A DNA stretch of 64,000 nt from Sipunculus nudus (GCA_026874595.1 CM049318.1:3349741-3413740), one strand, 5' to 3'; counted from the stretch's first letter, positions 1 through 11,449 are shown. The notes: a model not told the origin generated them from the letters alone. Program-made: numbers and translations.

Positions 1-2
1 TA

Positions 3-50
<48 letters not shown>
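1..50. repeat. (TA)n microsatellite
   Basis: An almost perfect TA dinucleotide run at the window edge; its true length is unknown because the window starts inside it. Confidence 0.95.
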
Positions 51-1650
51 GGGATGTGTTTATACATGAATTTAGGTACATATATCATAACCTGCAATTA
101 GTTACGCCATATTGTCGTAAAGAGATTTATGGTGTCATTTACAAACAGCATCTCACCAGACCGTGACGATGAACTCGTGAATGGTAAATGACGCCGTCGT
201 GAGCAAACACGCCCATTATCAGCTGTCACTAACTGTCACTGCCAGGCAGTGGAGAGCACCAAAACTTTGAACGGGCCATTATCAAAATATACAAAATTTG
301 TCATGATGACTTCAGGCTACATGATTTACATCAATGCCCAGAGAGAAACGTTTTAGATACTGAGCATGTTAGGGGCGATTCTGTGGCAACCATCTTAATA
401 ACAAATACACATGTGAGGAGATACCGTGAAACCTGTGTTATAAAACCACCGGCAGGACTGACCGAAAGTGATCTTGATTCACAAGCGGTCTTATCTCACA
501 GGTCAGTTATGACCAACGTAATGCGGTCGAGTCACTAAAGGGTGGTCTTAATAGACGGGTGATCTTAATATACGGGTAGTCTTTCTGACAGGTTCCACTG
601 TTGTATAAATCAGACTGTTAAACTGTAAACCATTTATTTGCATAATTTGAAACTAGATTATAATTGATTCGACAAATTGATCACAATAATCGATCTAAAA
701 AATAAAAATATTAGATTTTTTTTTATATTTAAATAAAAAATTGCTAAACAGTTAACACATATGTACCTCCCCCGTAATACTAGATTACCCATCCGAAATG
801 TTACCTATATATATATATATATTTGTTGTATGCTGCGTAGGCACAGGAAATTTCAGAATCCAAGCTAAATGAAGTAAGTGTCTCAGTAGCTACACGATGT
901 TTGCATTACAGGTCAACTCTGCCTTCCAGAACAGAGCCTGCATCAGCTATGCTGTGCACACTTACCACTTTCGCAAATTTAACATTAAAAGTTTCCACTT
1001 AATATTATTGATGAAAAATTGTCTGGACTACCTCTAAACCAAAAACATTAAGGAAATCAGATAACCTCCAAAGCTGATAGGGGTAATATTATATCCCTCA
1101 ACCAAATTTAATCAAACTCTTATTAAACATTTTCTTAAGTAATATTTAATAAAAAAAACCCAAAAAGACCCAACCAAACAACCAGCGGTCCGAAAATCTT
1201 ATCTCTGAATGTTTTGGTGAAGAAAACAAGTCCTGATCAAAGTGAGATCATGATTTTCGTGAAGGGAACAAGTTCTGGTCAAACTGAGATTGGTGATAGG
1301 AGCAAGTCCTTATCAAAATGAGATTGTGACTGTAGCACTTATTGCCCCATTTGATATCCTATGATGTCATACGTTTTTCACATCAGTGAACTTCAAAGGA
1401 AATAATTTCAGAACACCTCACATTTAACACACAGAAAATCATGACTATAAAAAAGATCTACAATGGATGCATGGATGTGTGGATTGTAGCACACTTTTTA
1501 CATATCGCACATATATGTGTTCGTGCACAACACCAAAAACATACATAATACAATACATTTACATAATTATACCATACCATGTTATAATATATTTAATATT
1601 TCAGAAATTATTTCAAGCATCAAACGGTGATCTTACCTTCAGGGCATGAA
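51..1650. other. Intergenic, no gene seen
   Basis: AT-rich sequence with a short (TA)n at about 806-822. I see no splice-compatible coding exon and no RNA gene. A 60-codon open frame at 1467-1649 has no recognisable domain. Confidence 0.6.
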
Positions 1651-1690
1651 CGCCTAATATGGCCACAGAAATTCGACATCCGAAAAACCG

Positions 1691-2040
1691 ATGCTACTCA
1701 TATCGGGGGGGGGGGGGGAGATGATTTTAGAATATGAGGGACAAAGCATCTTGGCATGGGGAAACAAACAAGCGTGCCGGGATCTACATAACTCACTAGC
1801 ACGCAGAAGTAGAGAGAGGAAACCGATACGAGACACACCAAAACCCAGAAGTAGAGAGAGGAAACCGATACGAGACACCCCAAAACCCAGAAGTAGAGAG
1901 AGGAAACCGATACGAGACACACCAAAACAAGTCTCTGCTTTTGGCATTAAAGGGCCTATTACGATACCTGACGTCTACTAACTGACATTCCCATGAACCT
2001 CTCATATACATATAGACCAGAAAACCCAAATCCCAACGCA
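1691..2040. repeat. Repeat with G-run and 42-bp triplication
   Basis: A poly-G run near 1706-1718 is followed by three near-identical 42-bp units (about 1804-1929). The unit is a multiple of three and free of stops, so frames stay open on both strands. The flank at 1960-2030 (motif cccatgaac then ccagaaaaccca) recurs at about 4150-4190 beside another poly-G/poly-C pair. This looks like a dispersed repeat rather than a gene. Confidence 0.6.
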
Positions 2041-2460
2041 CATAGGTTGTTTCTTTTGTTTTTACCTACGTGTTTATAACATGGGGGGGGGGCAAAATAA
2101 TCCAAACACATTCACCAAGGACATCTGGCGGAAAGTCAGACGCATCAGAGTTTTGTAGATACCGTTTTTAGCAACCAGTGACCTTTCGGCTTCCATTTAT
2201 ATGCAACAAATCACATTGGGTTACATGTTTTTTTCTCTTAGATAAAACTTGTTCTTGTGCCATATTTACTAACAATCAGATTGATAACTATGTTTAAACA
2301 TGCGTCATAGATACGTTTTAAGATTTTTTCTTAGCAAGAATTACCTAAAGTTCAAGAAAATGTACAAAGAGTAAGAGGGAAATCACATAAATTCTATAGA
2401 AAACGAAGATTGATTTCTGGATAAGGATTAGCCCATTGGCCAGTAGGGAGGAATTTTACA
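2040..2460 (+). repeat. Dispersed repeat A, copy 1
   Basis: Shares extended similarity with about 27880-28270: the same order of tacgtgtttataa, caaaataatccaa, aaggacat, gcttcca-atatgcaac and gaattacct segments. Both copies are diverged and carry no conserved frame. The family is unknown. Confidence 0.65.
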
Positions 2461-2484
2461 GGTCTTAATTTTCTTATTCCTAGA

Positions 2485-2780
2485 GGTCCCTTCTTTGTGA
2501 AAATTAATGTTGGTACTTGAAACGAGGCTGATTTTTTTTAGATAAAGCACTTTTTATCAAACCGAGATAAAGTAGCAAGTTTGCGACTGACTGTAATCGG
2601 TTAAAGGGGTATGGTCACAAAGTCGACTGTAACGTCCTTAATATTAGAAATATCGTGGCGAAATAAACACCTTTTAATCCTTTTTCATTTGCCAAATAAG
2701 ACTTATATAACCATGTTTGTATTTGGACGAGTTACATGCGTATAAAGTTACATCCATTTCCCAAAATATTTTTTATATAT
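2485..2780 (+). repeat. Direct tandem duplication, unit 1
   Basis: Aligns with 2866-3160, including ggtatggtcacaaa, gaaataaacacc and tgtttgtatttgga in the same order. Both copies are substantially mutated, so the duplication is old. Confidence 0.75.
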
Positions 2781-2865
2781 GTGGGCATTTTTAACCAAAC
2801 GTTATGACACAATAAATTGTATGGATTATCTTCGTAATATGAGTTTATTTTATTGTTTCCTATAA

Positions 2866-3160
2866 AAGGTCCCTAAATTATGGAAATGAATTTTGTGGTT
2901 GAAACAAGGCCAATGTTCTGAGAAATGCCCCCTTTTATAAAACAGCGTCAAAGTGCCAAGTCTGCGGCTTTGGGAAATCGGTTGATGGGGGTATGGTCAC
3001 AAAATCGATCGTAACTTCCTTAATTCCAGCTCCATGGTGGTGAAATAAACACCAATTTTACCCTTCTCTAAAGGCTTAACACGGTTGATATAAATGTGTT
3101 TGTATTTGGAAAGATTACGTGCTTATTAAGTGCAGTTATGTCCAATCCCAAAATAATTTT
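2866..3160 (+). repeat. Direct tandem duplication, unit 2
   Basis: Second copy of the segment at 2485-2780. Its right end abuts the start of the LTR-like sequence at about 3165, so the LTR fragment is truncated or inserted at this edge. Confidence 0.75.
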
Positions 3161-3164
3161 GATT

Positions 3165-3534
3165 TACATACGACCGTTATTCTCCGAGAGAATTTGTGTG
3201 AACTGTTCGTCCGGCTTATACATTTTAAAGAACTTGTCGCTATGACAGTAGTGGTATCCAGGTACTGTGCAATTTGTTTATTAGCCTGTGTGATTATATT
3301 GATTTGCTGTTATAATGTTGTTGTACTGTGTAATTGTATTGATTTAGTGTATTGTAATGTTAGGGTTGTTTTAAGAATAAATTACAGTTATTTGTTAACA
3401 AAAAACCACTGACTTCTTTATTAATTTCCATTCACATTTCACGCTGCCTAGTGTTACAGAATCTGATTTTTTTATCTCCATTACAAAATTTATATTCATC
3501 ATGCATACATGATCTGTTCATATTAGGTTCCGTG

Positions 3535-3538
<4 letters not shown>
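3165..3538 (+). mobile_element. LTR 3' part (same family as 23400-24275)
   Basis: Homologous, in opposite orientation, to the 3' half of the solo LTR at 23400-24275. Shared landmarks are gaactgtt, ggtatccaggtactgt, the AATAAA signal at 3376-3381, ccactgact, cacgctgcct and the end tccgtgaca. The 5' half of the LTR, with its TATA box, is missing. No gag-pol reading frame follows. Confidence 0.75.

Positions 3539-3583
<45 letters not shown>
3539..3583. repeat. (TA)n microsatellite
   Basis: TA run lying between the LTR end (ccgtgaca) and a second similar terminal motif (cctgtgaca) just before a primer binding site. Open frames through it read as Y-I repeats and are artefacts. Confidence 0.95.
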
Positions 3584-3585
<2 letters not shown>

Positions 3586-3594
3586 TGTGACATT

Positions 3595-3612
3595 TGGCGC
3601 CCAACGTGGGGC
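3595..3612 (+). other. Primer binding site (tRNA-Lys type)
   Basis: TGGCGCCCAACGTGGGGC is the complement of the 3' end of an animal tRNA-Lys (the Lys1,2 type), the usual minus-strand primer site directly after a 5' LTR. It sits two bases after a gtgaca terminus. It supports a former full LTR retroelement here, now reduced to LTR, primer site and perhaps leader sequence. Confidence 0.7.
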
Positions 3613-4060
3613 CGGGGAGTGGTGGCACGTGTCATCGTGTCATTACCTGCACCCGATTCACTGATGTGACCCCCGGGATGTTTAGGCTGCGTTCTGAGGA
3701 CAGAACGTCCTCCGGGAGGGGGTAGGTGTCACGGTGCACATATAAGCGTTCCAAATTCCCTGCCAAAGAAGCTTTATTGCACCACCTTAGGACTATTACC
3801 ATACCCGCTTAACCGATTTCCGTCAGTCGGAAATTTGGTTCTTTGACGCGGTGTCGGAGGTGTTGGGGCGGGCAGGGCTATACCTATAAATAGTTCCATG
3901 GTCGAGCATGAAGTTAATCATAGGATTTAAGAATAATACGAGGTATATGATAGTTTTGACCCTTCTGGGTTTTGACTGTCATTCACGTGGTTTGGATTAA
4001 TAAAGTCATAAAATGCAGGTAAAAATCCGTGCGAGTCTAAGAGGTTCTAAGGCTGAATGG
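3613..4060 (+). other. Possible LTR-element leader remnant
   Basis: GC-richer than its surroundings and directly downstream of the primer binding site, as expected for a 5' leader. It contains a short inverted pair around gaggacagaacgtcctc. No coding frame is recognisable. Confidence 0.35.
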
Positions 4061-4310
4061 TCAACCGGAGGGGGGGGGGGGGGGCTGCAGAAATATAGAG
4101 AAAACGCTATGAGGCACCAAAATCCGTCTTTGTTTCTCTTTTTATAGATAATCCCATGAACTTTTTATAGAAATAGTCCAGAAAACCCAGAAATGCCCGT
4201 GGGCTGACGGTATAAACTAAATACTTTGAGCCATGGGCTGATTGTATAACATTTACGATGCTTTCACTCAAATTTCCCGGGCCTGTTCCCCCCCCCCCCC
4301 TAGTCCGCCC
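4061..4310. repeat. Short repeat bounded by G-run and C-run
   Basis: A G run (about 4070-4085) and a C run (about 4289-4302) face each other as inverted ends, the right one inside a gtccgcccctg-type terminus. This resembles the ends of non-autonomous DNA transposons, but no target duplication is clear. Confidence 0.4.
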
Positions 4311-5155
4311 CTGCTTCTTATCCCGATATGCCACAATAGGCATGAAGAAGAACGGCAGATAATTCTTGTCTCCCCATTTCTTTTCAGTCGCTGTTGCTTC
4401 ACAAAAACGGTCCTCCTCTGAAAGAGGAAGATCGCAAGTATAAGAACACACAACTTGAACACGACGCAATTTTCTGGCATAACAGACAGTGACATGATTA
4501 CCCCCATCGGGCCTATGTTTATGTCTGTGTAATCTTGTATAATGAAGTTACAGATGAATTTCAATTAAATCATGTGGAGAAATGTGTTTTATATTTTTCC
4601 CCAGAGAAAAGCTGCTTCAATTTAAGAGATGGTTTTATTGTACAACTGTTTTGTCAAGGCTTGCTGATTTATGCTGATGTCGGCATGAGGGAAACTGAAC
4701 TATTTTGCCCTTGGGTACTTTTAGGTATTGAGACAAGTGTGTCTTGAAGTACAGACATTCAGATTAGCCATGGCATCCTTACTCAGTAGACAAGGATAAC
4801 TGGGCTGGAAAGCCTACTTGATTCGTGAAACAAGCAATATCGAGGAATGCATTATGTTGCATTCATATTAAGGTATACCGTCCATAATTTTTACATTTCG
4901 CTAGGAATGATGCATTAACCCAAGAGAATACATATGTACTCATAAACCAAACTGAAACTCCGTCTCTATGGTAACGAGTCATATCCTGTACAAGTCGGGT
5001 ACACGTTGGCCGCGTCCAGTAACCCTTGCAAGCCATGCCTGTTTTCACACGGTCAGAAATTCAATAAACATGCAGAGGGGCTTACCACAATGTTGAGTTT
5101 TCCCGCTCATTTTTTATGTTGTTGAACGTATACTAAATATGCTATTTATTAGTCT
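4311..5155. other. Intergenic, nothing recognised
   Basis: Several short open frames occur on both strands (for example 4535-4747 +), but none has a domain, splice logic or compositional support. Confidence 0.5.
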
Positions 5156-5159
5156 GGTT

Positions 5160-5330
5160 CATGTCAATTGACAGTGTATCTGTAGGCCATGAGGCCTTCT
5201 CAAAAATGAGGAAAATATTTACATCCTCATGGGGCCTTAAACTGCGTTCCTCAGACCTAGATGTAAAGCACTGACAGCCAGTAATCTGGTCGTAATATCA
5301 GAGGGATGATATGGCGCTACATTCAGATGG
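5160..5330 (-). repeat. Dispersed repeat B (hairpin core), copy 1
   Basis: About 165 bp, related to 6213-6380 (same strand) and, inverted, to about 41945-42105 and 51125-51320. The core has opposed arms ccatgagg and cctcatgg around an atttacatc/aaaatatt segment. It forms the left flank of the minisatellite block. Confidence 0.8.
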
Positions 5331-5439
5331 GAAGGTAATTCAATTGTCCTTTCAAAGGTTGGTCTAGTAGGTATGTAGGGTAAAGCTCGTCATGATACCA
5401 ATCATTGATGTAGTCGAGTCCACTTCATCCGGGCCCGTG

Positions 5440-6155
5440 TCCAGGCCAACCGAGTTCAAGTCCGAGTCCAGGCGACCCGAGTCCAAGTCCGAGTCAAGGC
5501 CACCCGAGTGCAAGTCCGAGTCAAGGCCACCCGAGTCCGTGTCCAAGTCCGAGTCCAAGCCACCTGAGACCAAGTCCGAGTCAAGGCCACCCGAGTCCGA
5601 GTGCAAGTCCGAGTCCAAGCCACCTGAGACCAAGTCCGAGTCAAGGCCACCCGAGTCCGAGTGCAAGTCCGAGTCCAAGCCACCTGAGACCAAGTCTGGG
5701 TCAAGGCCACCCGAGTCCGAGTGCAAGTCCGAGTCCAGGTGACCCGAGTCCAAGTCCGAGTCAAGGACACCCGAGTCCGTGTCCAAGTCCGAGTCCAAGC
5801 CACCTGAGACCAAGTCCGAGTCCAAGCCACCTGAGACCAAGTCCGAGTCAAGGCCACCTCAGACCAAGTCCGAGTCCAAGCCACCTGAGACCAAGTCCGA
5901 GTCAAGGCCACAGGAGTCCGAATGCAAGTCCGAGTCCAGGCCACCTGAGACCAAGTCCGAGTCGAGGCCACCCGAGTCCGAGTGCAAGTCCGAGTCCAAG
6001 CAAAACCTGAGACCAAGTCCGAGTCCTTGCCAGCTGAGTCCAAATCCGAGTCCATGCCAGCCGAGTCCAGGCCACCCGAGTCCGAGTCCGAGTCCAGGCC
6101 ACCCGAGTTCGAGTGCAAGTCCGAGTCCAGGCCACCCGAGTCCGAGTCCGAGTCC
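5440..6155. repeat. Minisatellite, GAGTCCAAG-type array 1
   Basis: Long array built from short units (gagtccaagtccgagt plus caaggccaccc). Frames are open on both strands and in several phases: KSESRPPES-like, SDSGGLDSDL-like and WTRTRVALTRT-like. The same DNA gives long frames in every direction because unit lengths favour multiples of three and lack TAA/TAG/TGA. That argues against a real protein. Confidence 0.9.
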
Positions 6156-6212
6156 TTGATGTTTGAGCACAATTCAACCTTTTTCGAGTATGCGAGTCAT
6201 AGTCAGGGTCAG

Positions 6213-6380
6213 AGTTCGACACACATCTCCATAGGCCATGAGGCCTTCTCAAAAATGAGGAAAATATTTACATCCTCATGGGGCCTTAACCTGCGTTCCT
6301 CAGACCTAGATGTAAAGCACTGACAGCCAGTAATCTGGTCGTAATATCAGAGGGATGATATGGCGCTACATTCAGATGGG
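6213..6380 (-). repeat. Dispersed repeat B, copy 2
   Basis: Near-identical to 5160-5330, and part of a large tandem duplication that also includes the following minisatellite and a common right flank. Confidence 0.85.
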
Positions 6381-6494
6381 AAGGTAATTCAATTGTCCTT
6401 TCAAAGGTTGGTCTAGTAGGTATGTAGGGTAAAGCTCGTCATGATACCAATCATTGATGTAGTCGAGTCCACTTCATCCGGGCCCGTGTCCAGG

Positions 6495-7100
6495 CCAACC
6501 GAGTGCAAGTCCGAGTCAAGGCCATCCGAGTCCGAGTGCAAGTCCGAGTCCAAGCCACCTGAGACCAAGTCCGAGTCAAGGCCACCCGAGTCCGAGTGCA
6601 AGTCCGAGTCCAAGCCACCTGAGACCAAGTCTGAGTCAAGGCCACCCGAGTCCGAGTGCAAGTCCGAGTCCAGGTGACCCGAGTCCAAGTCCGAGTCAAG
6701 GACACCCGAGTCCGTGTCCAAGTCCGAGTCCAAGCCACCTGAGACCAAGTCCGAGTCCAAGCCACCTGAGGACCAAGTCCGAGTCAAGGCCACCCGAGTC
6801 CGAGTGCAAGTCCGAGTCCAAGCCACCTGAGACCAAGTCCGAGTCAAGGCCACAGGAGGCCGAGTGCAAGTCCGAGTCCAGGCCACCTGAGACCAAGTCC
6901 GAGTCAAGGCCACCCGAGTCCGAGTGCAAGTCCGAGTCCAAGCAAAACCTGAGACCAAGTCCGAGTCCTTGCCAGCTGAGTCCAAATCCGAGTCCATGCC
7001 AGCCGAGTCCAGGCCACCCGAGTCCGAGTCCGAGTCCAGGCCACCCGAGTTCGAGTGCAAGTCCGAGTCCAGGCCACCCGAGTCCGAGTCCGAGTCCTTG
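6495..7100. repeat. Minisatellite array 2
   Basis: Second copy of the 5440-6155 array, shorter because of fewer units. Its right flank (tgtttgagcacaattcaacc through cacacatctcc) matches that of array 1. The whole block is a recent segmental duplication. Confidence 0.9.
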
Positions 7101-7170
7101 ATGTTTGAGCACAATTCAACCTTTTTCGAGTATGCGAGTCATAGTCAGGGTCAGAGTCCGACACACATCT

Positions 7171-8814
7171 CCTATTAAAAAATTATAATATGAAATAATG
7201 TGTGATTATCATTGTCTAGATTTAGGTTTAGTCTGCACATGCTTGTTACTTAAATGTTTAATTACATTTAGTTCTCGAGCTTAAGTAGCTAAAGTATTCC
7301 ATTTTCTACTGGACTCGAGATGGACTCGGTTTGATTTTCACAAGTCCATACATTTGAGTCAACCGTGAGTAAACACGGTATACGTGTGTGTATGTTTACT
7401 GTAACAAAACTGTTTGTTAATTCGTGAAGTCGCCCTCGATGGGCACCAGGTGGCGTGCGCGCTGTGTTTATGTTTTGAGCCAAAGATCACGTCCGGTGCA
7501 AGCTTATTTCCACTTGTGTACAGCAGTAAGCAGACGGCATTAGATCAGAACACTGGCAGATATCGTAATTTTCATAAGGAGAAACACTATGTTACAATAT
7601 AAATATAAAATACCTGTTATGTGAATAGGTCCCTTCAATTTAGAAAGCCCGGACTGCACTGACCTTTTTTATCTTTGAGTACCTGGAACATCAGATAAGC
7701 ATTTCCTCTATACTGATACCGACCAGTTTCCATGCTAGTTGTTGATAGCTTACCTCAGCGGCATCTACCGGCAGTTCTTGTACCACAACACAGTTACAGG
7801 ATGGAACTTTCATCCCTCTGGCCCCGGTGTTGCCAGTTAAACCATCATTCTCGATATTGTCTGGGCATGCTAAAGATTTTTTAAAAATCCATTCAATAAA
7901 TTACATCGAAGAGCCAATAAAAATGGCAATGTGATACAAGCTCAGTTAAAATTAAAAAATTCCCCTGTGTTCGAATGGTGTCATAAAAAAAAATATTTCT
8001 ATAAAAAGTCATATCTATTTATATCATATTTACGCAATATCTATAAAAGTACAAATATACATAAACACATTCACATAATAACATATATTAAAATAGACAT
8101 GTTTGTTTCGTTATCAGATGTTCCAAGGTTGCAATTTGATAAAAGTGTGACCATACATATTGTGGGAAATATATCTAAGTCTTAATCTATTGAGAAAAAA
8201 ACTTTATACTATTAAATTCAGATGTCTCGCTAACAAAATACACAGCTTAAACTATTTTAAAAATTAAAATTTGTATCGATTGAATTATTCTTTTGTATTG
8301 AGAATATGGTGTGCGCAAAATATCCGGTATATTCAGGATTTACAGGGTATGAAATATTTTGTGTGTTTTATATTTGCACCTTTCGAAATATACTATATTT
8401 TCAATATTTGCTGAGTTCGAAATATATATAATTGTCAAGGTATCACATATTCTGTACATATAGCATTGTCAGGATATAAAATATTCTGTATATTCACAAT
8501 ATGCAGGGACGGATTTTTTTTTTGTAGGAGTAAATTAAGTAATTGTCATATATACCGAAAGCAGACTCTGCGGCAAGGTCTTGATGTGACTCGCCGGATA
8601 TCTTCTTTAATGACGTAACGTGTCCTGCAAACCATATTTATAAATATAATCACCTATAATTATATTAATACAAATCGTCATAACAAAGAGAAGAAAACAA
8701 AACATTATATTATCATAACTGTAATGAGTTGTGTTTTGTAAAAACGAGAAAATATTGTGTCATAATGGTATACATTCCTTTGAATTAAAAAAAATTATTT
8801 TATAAATATATCAA

Positions 8815-8820
<6 letters not shown>
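7171..8820. other. Intergenic, AT-rich
   Basis: No exon or RNA gene recognised. At 8290-8520 there is a weakly periodic AT-rich stretch with recurring aaatattctgtatattca-like words. Related ctggactcgag words just right of the minisatellite (7308-7330) may be decayed array units. Confidence 0.5.

Positions 8821-8873
<53 letters not shown>
8821..8873. repeat. (TA)n microsatellite
   Basis: Essentially pure TA run. Confidence 0.95.
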
Positions 8874-8876
<3 letters not shown>

Positions 8877-9243
8877 GCGATCCAGATGACCTTAATATTC
8901 TAACGGTTTGCTCATTGACTATTCCCTTAACACTCCACAAAATTTCATCGAACCAAGTTTATTACTTTTGTGTAAACTCTATAATAAACAAACGACAAAA
9001 AAAAAAAAAAACCAGGGGGAAACGCAATACGATCTTGATGGAAACATAATAAGGATTCAGTAATTTCATCGACCTGAGGTTAGCAGGTATTTAGTATCAA
9101 TAGTTACTGAGATCAACACCAGAGGAAGCTACTAAAATGATGACCCAGTTAAGAAGAGCTTAGGGTCAAATAAAGGTATGAGTAATAAATATGAGTATAC
9201 CTGTAACTAAAGATGAGGCAGTTAAGATCAAGAAGAAATATTG

Positions 9244-9245
<2 letters not shown>

Positions 9246-9289
<44 letters not shown>

Positions 9290-9296
9290 ATATATT
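9246..9296. repeat. (TA)n microsatellite
   Basis: TA run with one interruption. Confidence 0.95.
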
Positions 9297-9638
9297 TGAA
9301 CCATCATAACCAGCAATGGAATGGGATAGAAGGATGTACAATATGTTTTGAATGGTATAATTCCCCTCTGTGGGAATAACTAAGATCCCAACGTGTTAAT
9401 GATGATATTGTTTCCTTTAAATGTCATATAAAATGGTAAAATTCCTAGTATCCTATTAAAATTACTCTCTAATGCTCCGACCAGTAAGTTTAATTATAAA
9501 TTAAGAGAAATATATGTTTATAAATGTGATTATAAGACAACCTGACAATGTTTGAAATTAAAAATAAATGTTAAAGAAAGCAAGAATCGATTATGCCACA
9601 TACAGGTCAATATCAGAAACGTATTCTATTTTACCCTG

Positions 9639-9870
9639 TTAATTACGGTAAACTGTGGACACGGCCCTGTAGCCACTTCGCGACAGGTTTTCCAGAATCC
9701 CACTGCACCTTCCGTCATCGTAGAAGTTTATGGCCGAACACGCTAAATTGTTAGCACATATATTTAGGCAGAATATTCGTTTTACCGCTTGGGAGCTTCT
9801 CGCTGTGACCACCTGCTCCGAGATCAGATACAACTGACCCCTTGGAGAAAATCCAGCGACGCCTGTATGA
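9639..9870 (-). pseudogene. Possible PAN/apple-domain exon remnant
   Basis: The - strand frame has the cysteine pattern of PAN/apple modules: a segment reading CLNICANNLACSAINFYDDG, then RC, then a GY before the end. These extracellular cysteine-rich domains are common in invertebrate secreted or receptor proteins. No neighbouring exon of such a gene is visible, and the frame runs into SINE-like sequence on its 5' side. It could be an isolated or captured exon, or a decayed gene fragment. The assignment rests on pattern recognition only. Confidence 0.35.
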
Positions 9871-9894
9871 ACAAAATTGTCTATTATAAGAGCC

Positions 9895-10140
9895 AGGAGT
9901 GAACCAGAAAACACAGACCCCTCGGCCCTCCCCGCTGGCGACCCGGGTGCAAACCCCGGAGTTGCCATGAGAGTGGGTTACGAGTAGTTGCCGTCCAAGG
10001 CCGATGGTTGTATCCGGGTCCTCCAGTTTCCTCCGCCTTACAGACTGACGAACGCCATCAACCGCCCCATGGAGAGTGCCCCGTATAAGTGATTATAACT
10101 AGTTGTAAAATCCATATAAAATAAATACAGTAAATAAATC
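9895..10140 (+). mobile_element. SINE-like element
   Basis: A tRNA-type B-box-like stretch (ccgggtgcaaaccccgg) is followed by body sequence with ccgatgg, ccgggtcctccagtttcctcc and a tail of aaataaat-like repeats. This body and tail arrangement is typical of SINEs widespread in marine invertebrates (from memory of such repeats, not a search). Confidence 0.55.
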
Positions 10141-10169
10141 CATTCATGACATTTAAATAAGGCCCCTAA

Positions 10170-10476
10170 GGCCAAAAAAATAAAAGGGTATGGTTCTCAG
10201 GCACTTTTTTTCAGAAATCAATGCGGGCGGGCGGTATTTTATTTTTGACCTTTTTTTGTATGTTTCGATAAAAATTCATATGATCAGGGAAAAGCATGTA
10301 AATGACAGGTTTCTTCTTGCTTAACAGGTAAAAGCACTACATAACAAAGGAAATCGTATCGAAATTGTGTTATTTTACCATTTTGAATGATGAAATCAAA
10401 ATAAAAATGTTTGATGCGGGGGGTTAAAATTGACGCGGGCGGTGCCTGAGAACCATACCTTTAATTTTTTTTGGCC
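10170..10476. mobile_element. Harbinger-type MITE with TAA duplication
   Basis: Terminal inverted repeats of about 35 bp (GGCCAAAAAAATAAAAGGGT inward through atggttctcaggca on the left, the near-exact reverse complement on the right) bound 307 bp without a reading frame. TAA flanks both ends (10167-10169 and 10477-10479). GGCC-like termini and a three-base TAA duplication are characteristic of PIF/Harbinger MITEs. Confidence 0.8.
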
Positions 10477-10479
10477 TAA

Positions 10480-11335
10480 CAGACAAAACATCCAAAGATC
10501 CATTAACTGTATGTGTAAACAGGAATCTCAAGAAAAGAATTAAGATAACCTTCACAATATGTAGCCATTTTGAACGATTATACGACAAAACCTAATGCCC
10601 AAGTTAAGAGGGTAATTTGAAATAAGGGCACCTTGATTGACTACTAGCGCCACTCGGTATGTTTGGACAATAATTATTATTCAGTTGATATTGTGAAATC
10701 ATGATGAGCCAAATAAGATTAACACTTATACTTCAATGTATCAAGCTGTGTCCATTCAAACATGTTTTCATAATTAACCAATTACTGACGTATCAGCCCA
10801 TCACACTCTTATAAACAATAGCAAACAAAAGAAAAGGAGTTTATGTCTTTGTCGAACCAATTGTGATGGAATCCAAAAAGTTGTATGTAAACAATATGTA
10901 CAACTTGAGATTCCTTTTAAATTAGTTTCTGACTAAATTTCTGACTAAATAGTTTCAGGATAATGACATAAAACACCTCGCCGCCTATAGTATAGTGAAA
11001 GCTAGTTTCTAAAAGAAAAACAAGCGAGAATATCAGAACCGCTGGTTTCTTCTGTATTAGTTGCCTCCTTGCAACGTCTGTGTAGCATATCGGTGTCAGT
11101 TATTGATTATTGTGCCTTTAAATACAAAAGTGAAATGTTCATATATATATACACATAAAATAATCTTAAGGTTTGCTGCTATAGACAACGTTAGAGGGCT
11201 CTATGGTATTAACCAAACTATTTCAACCAGACAGTCTTACCTGATGAGTGTAACATGTTGCACGTAAAAATGTCTGACTAAATTTGATTCCTCTATTCCT
11301 CTAGTTGCAAAATCATGTTCAGTGATTGAAGGATA
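10480..11335. other. Intergenic, nothing recognised
   Basis: No conserved frame or repeat recognised. Confidence 0.45.
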
Positions 11336-11339
11336 TGGT

Positions 11340-11425
11340 ATACACAGGAAAGTCGGTTCACTGCCGGTTGGAATTGAACCCACGATCTTCCGATTTAAGG
11401 TGCGGCTATCTATACATCTGGAAAC
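11340..11425 (-). mobile_element. tRNA-like SINE fragment, inverted copy
   Basis: Reverse-complement match to 11660-11750. The - strand carries a B-box-like gggttcaattcc stretch. It is followed on the + side by a (TA)n tract at about 11450-11498. Confidence 0.6.
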
Positions 11426-11445
11426 ATTGAACCAGCATGGCTTTT

Positions 11446-11449
<4 letters not shown>

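Noticed and set aside
3432-3669. Frames rich in YIYIYI (also at 9191, 11237, 14550, 23312, 24164, 41126, 61121)
   Set aside because: They are read-through of TA microsatellites.
5364-7114. Long open frames of acidic/basic repeat proteins on both strands
   Set aside because: The same minisatellite opens frames in several phases on both strands, with no splice sites, signal peptide or non-repeat domain. Annotated as repeat only.
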